A DNA stretch of 7,770 nt from NCBI GenBank assembly GCA_018816605.1, contig JAHIVS010000428.1, positions 1 to 7,770 of the forward strand, read 5' to 3'. Position numbers and translations under genes: made by a program. The notes beneath the pieces are model-generated. The model ran no database searches. It saw nothing but the letters and a program-made list of their open reading frames with translations, and was not told the origin of the DNA. The stretch is from Pseudomonadota bacterium. GTDB lineage: Bacteria > Desulfobacterota > Desulfobacteria > Desulfobacterales > Desulfobacteraceae. Below are positions 6,794-7,770 of this stretch, piece after piece; the stretch's first letter is position 1; the number at the start of each line of letters is the position of its first letter.

Positions 6794-6841
6794 TTGTCAT
6801 CTTTGTCAATCGAGGCCGAATTTGACAATTGGTTTGTCAAA
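6794..6841. promoter_or_regulatory. TTGTCA half-site cluster, probable upstream activator (enhancer) sites
   Basis: Four copies of a TTGTCA(A) element occur within 48 bases: TTGTCA at 6794-6799, TTGTCAA at 6803-6809, the inverted TTGACAA at 6822-6828, and TTGTCAA at 6834-6840. The last two form a perfect 8-bp inverted repeat, TTTGACAA (6821-6828), N5, TTGTCAAA (6834-6841). The second and third form a 7-bp inverted repeat with a 12-base spacer. The cluster lies about 120-170 bp upstream of the sigma-54 promoter, the usual distance for bacterial enhancer-binding proteins. The repeats are seen directly; that the divergent regulator binds them is inferred. Confidence 0.62.
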
Positions 6842-6862
6842 GCCGCTAAAAAAGCGTAGACT
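6834..6862 (+). promoter_or_regulatory. Possible sigma-70 promoter of the regulator gene
   Basis: TTGTCA (6834-6839) and TAGACT (6857-6862) are separated by 17 bases, giving five of six and four of six matches to the -35 and -10 consensus. Transcription would start near 6869 with a leader of about 67 bases before the regulator ATG. The -35 element coincides with the last half-site of the inverted repeat, so binding there could repress the regulator gene. Confidence 0.4.
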
Positions 6863-6935
6863 GCTTTTTGCCGGCCCCATAAACAAAGGGCCGCCACCTG
6901 GTAAAGAACTGATGCAAAAAGGTTAAGGAAAGACC

Positions 6936-7770
6936 ATGATGGATATGAATGCCTGCAAACAGGACCTGGAACGCCTCACCCGGATCATCAAGGGGGCCCT
7001 TAGAATAGATGTGGCGATCTTTGATCTTGAAAGCCACCTGGTTGCCTGCACCGACGACTACCTCGAGCAAAAGGGCAAAACCGTCCATGCCCCGTCCATA
7101 GATGATGTGGTGGCACATGGCAATGTCATGGTCAACAAACCCGGACACATGCCGGCCTGTGCCGGGTGCAGATTTCTCGGCAAGTGTCCGGCCAAAATCG
7201 AGATTCTCAGGAGTATCCGCATGGGGACCACCCCCCTGGGGGTTATGACCTTTACCTCCTTTTCCCGGGAAGGCCACGACCGGATCACCCGGGAAACAAA
7301 AGTCTATGTGGATGCCCTGAATCTATTCTCGGACTGGATTGCAGCGCTTTTATACCAGAAAAACCAGCGCAGCAAGCTGGATGAAACCGAGCAGGCCCTC
7401 AAAACGGCAATGGACCTCTCCTGTGAGAGCATGCTGACCATTGACCCCAAAGGTGCTGTCACCCGGTGCAATTCCATGGCTGTTAAACTTTTTTCATTCT
7501 GCGATCTGTATACCCGATCCGCCTTTCATATCCTGCCGGAACCCATTGTGGACAAAATCCTGGATGCCAATCTCCTGAAAGAGACCCGGGTAATGATCAG
7601 CGACCAGCAAGCCTTTGTTTCTGCCCGCCCGCTTTTTTTAAACGGGCAGTTTAACGGGGCGGTTCTGAGTATCCGGCACAAACAACGTGTTTTTGATACA
7701 ATTGTCACCCCCCTTCAATTGCATGGCAGCCCCCCATCCCATGCGGCCATGCTGGGAAAAAGCCCGGGCA
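6936..7770 (+). CDS. Probable sigma-54-dependent transcriptional regulator with Cys-containing sensor and PAS region (partial)
   Basis: The reading frame is open for 278 residues to the right edge and is incomplete. The N-terminal part (about 1-140) looks like a small-ligand or redox sensor region. It contains PACAGCRFLGKCPAKIEI (73-90), with cysteines at 75, 78 and 84 (C-X2-C-X5-C), followed by GTTPLGVMTFTSFS (97-110). Similar Cys-bearing sensor halves occur, as I recall, in clostridial PrdR-like activators. A helical linker (about 135-158) leads to a PAS-like region (about 155-250: SCESMLTIDPKGAVTRCNSMAVKLF). The visible end, AAMLGKSPG, resembles the I-I-G-x-S-P start of sigma-54 AAA+ activator domains, so that domain and a helix-turn-helix are expected beyond the edge. 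Start: ATG at 6936 with AAGGA at 6925-6929; a second in-frame ATG at 6939 is equally possible. It is divergent from the operon and is the likely activator. Ligand unknown. Confidence 0.75.
   Translation, partial: MMDMNACKQDLERLTRIIKGALRIDVAIFDLESHLVACTDDYLEQKGKTVHAPSIDDVVAHGNVMVNKPGHMPACAGCRFLGKCPAKIEILRSIRMGTTPLGVMTFTSFSREGHDRITRETKVYVDALNLFSDWIAALLYQKNQRSKLDETEQALKTAMDLSCESMLTIDPKGAVTRCNSMAVKLFSFCDLYTRSAFHILPEPIVDKILDANLLKETRVMISDQQAFVSARPLFLNGQFNGAVLSIRHKQRVFDTIVTPLQLHGSPPSHAAMLGKSPG

Noticed and set aside
6767..6799. Possible sigma-70 promoter for the operon (ATGACA and TATGAT on the minus strand)
   Set aside because: The spacer is 21 bases, too long for a normal sigma-70 promoter, and the sigma-54 site is much better placed.
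6703..6897. Minus-strand open frame of 64 codons in the intergenic region
   Set aside because: It covers the enhancer repeats, lacks a good ribosome site and shows no family match.
6501..6926. Plus-strand open frame of 141 codons across the divergent intergenic region
   Set aside because: It runs antisense into the GcvPA-like gene and across the promoter elements, and its protein shows no recognisable features.
6846..7277. Minus-strand open frame of 143 codons opposite the regulator
   Set aside because: The plus-strand frame gives a coherent sensor-PAS protein with a good ribosome site; the minus-strand frame is its shadow.

Overview
The window looks like a chromosomal catabolic locus from a Gram-negative anaerobe, most likely a sulfate-reducing or related member of the Desulfobacterota (Desulfobacterales-like). 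This assignment is an inference from overall protein character, strong AAGGAG-type ribosome binding sites, a tripartite TRAP transporter and a sigma-54 regulator; there is no rRNA or marker gene in the window. No tRNA, rRNA, CRISPR array, insertion sequence or clear intrinsic terminator was seen.

Layout. Six genes read leftward on the minus strand as one apparent operon starting near 6650: a GcvPA-like protein (5208-6608), a GcvPB-like PLP enzyme (3586-5163), an ATP-NAD kinase-like protein of the COG3199/AcoX type (2459-3574), and a TRAP transporter made of the periplasmic binding protein DctP (1346-2335), the small membrane subunit DctQ (753-1253) and the large membrane subunit DctM (1-756, cut by the left edge). 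One gene reads rightward: a transcriptional regulator (from 6936, cut by the right edge) with a cysteine-containing N-terminal sensor region and a PAS-like region. It stops in the window just where a sigma-54 AAA+ domain would be expected to begin.

The 327-bp divergent intergenic region (6609-6935) carries a good -24/-12 (sigma-54) promoter facing the operon and a cluster of TTGTCA half-sites about 120-170 bp upstream of it, including a perfect 8+8 bp inverted repeat. The half-sites overlap a plausible sigma-70 promoter for the regulator. This is the arrangement expected of a substrate-sensing sigma-54 activator that turns on uptake and catabolism genes and may control itself.

How the genes may work together: the TRAP system imports a carboxylate-bearing compound, the two glycine-decarboxylase-like proteins act on it or on a derived amino acid, and the kinase-like protein has an unknown accessory role. 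The two GcvP-like proteins keep the general fold signatures and the PLP lysine. They differ from true glycine decarboxylase, as I remember it, at several motifs that are nearly invariant there, and no gcvH, gcvT or lpd gene is present. A changed substrate is therefore more likely than a second ordinary glycine cleavage system. That is the main candidate for an undescribed system here.
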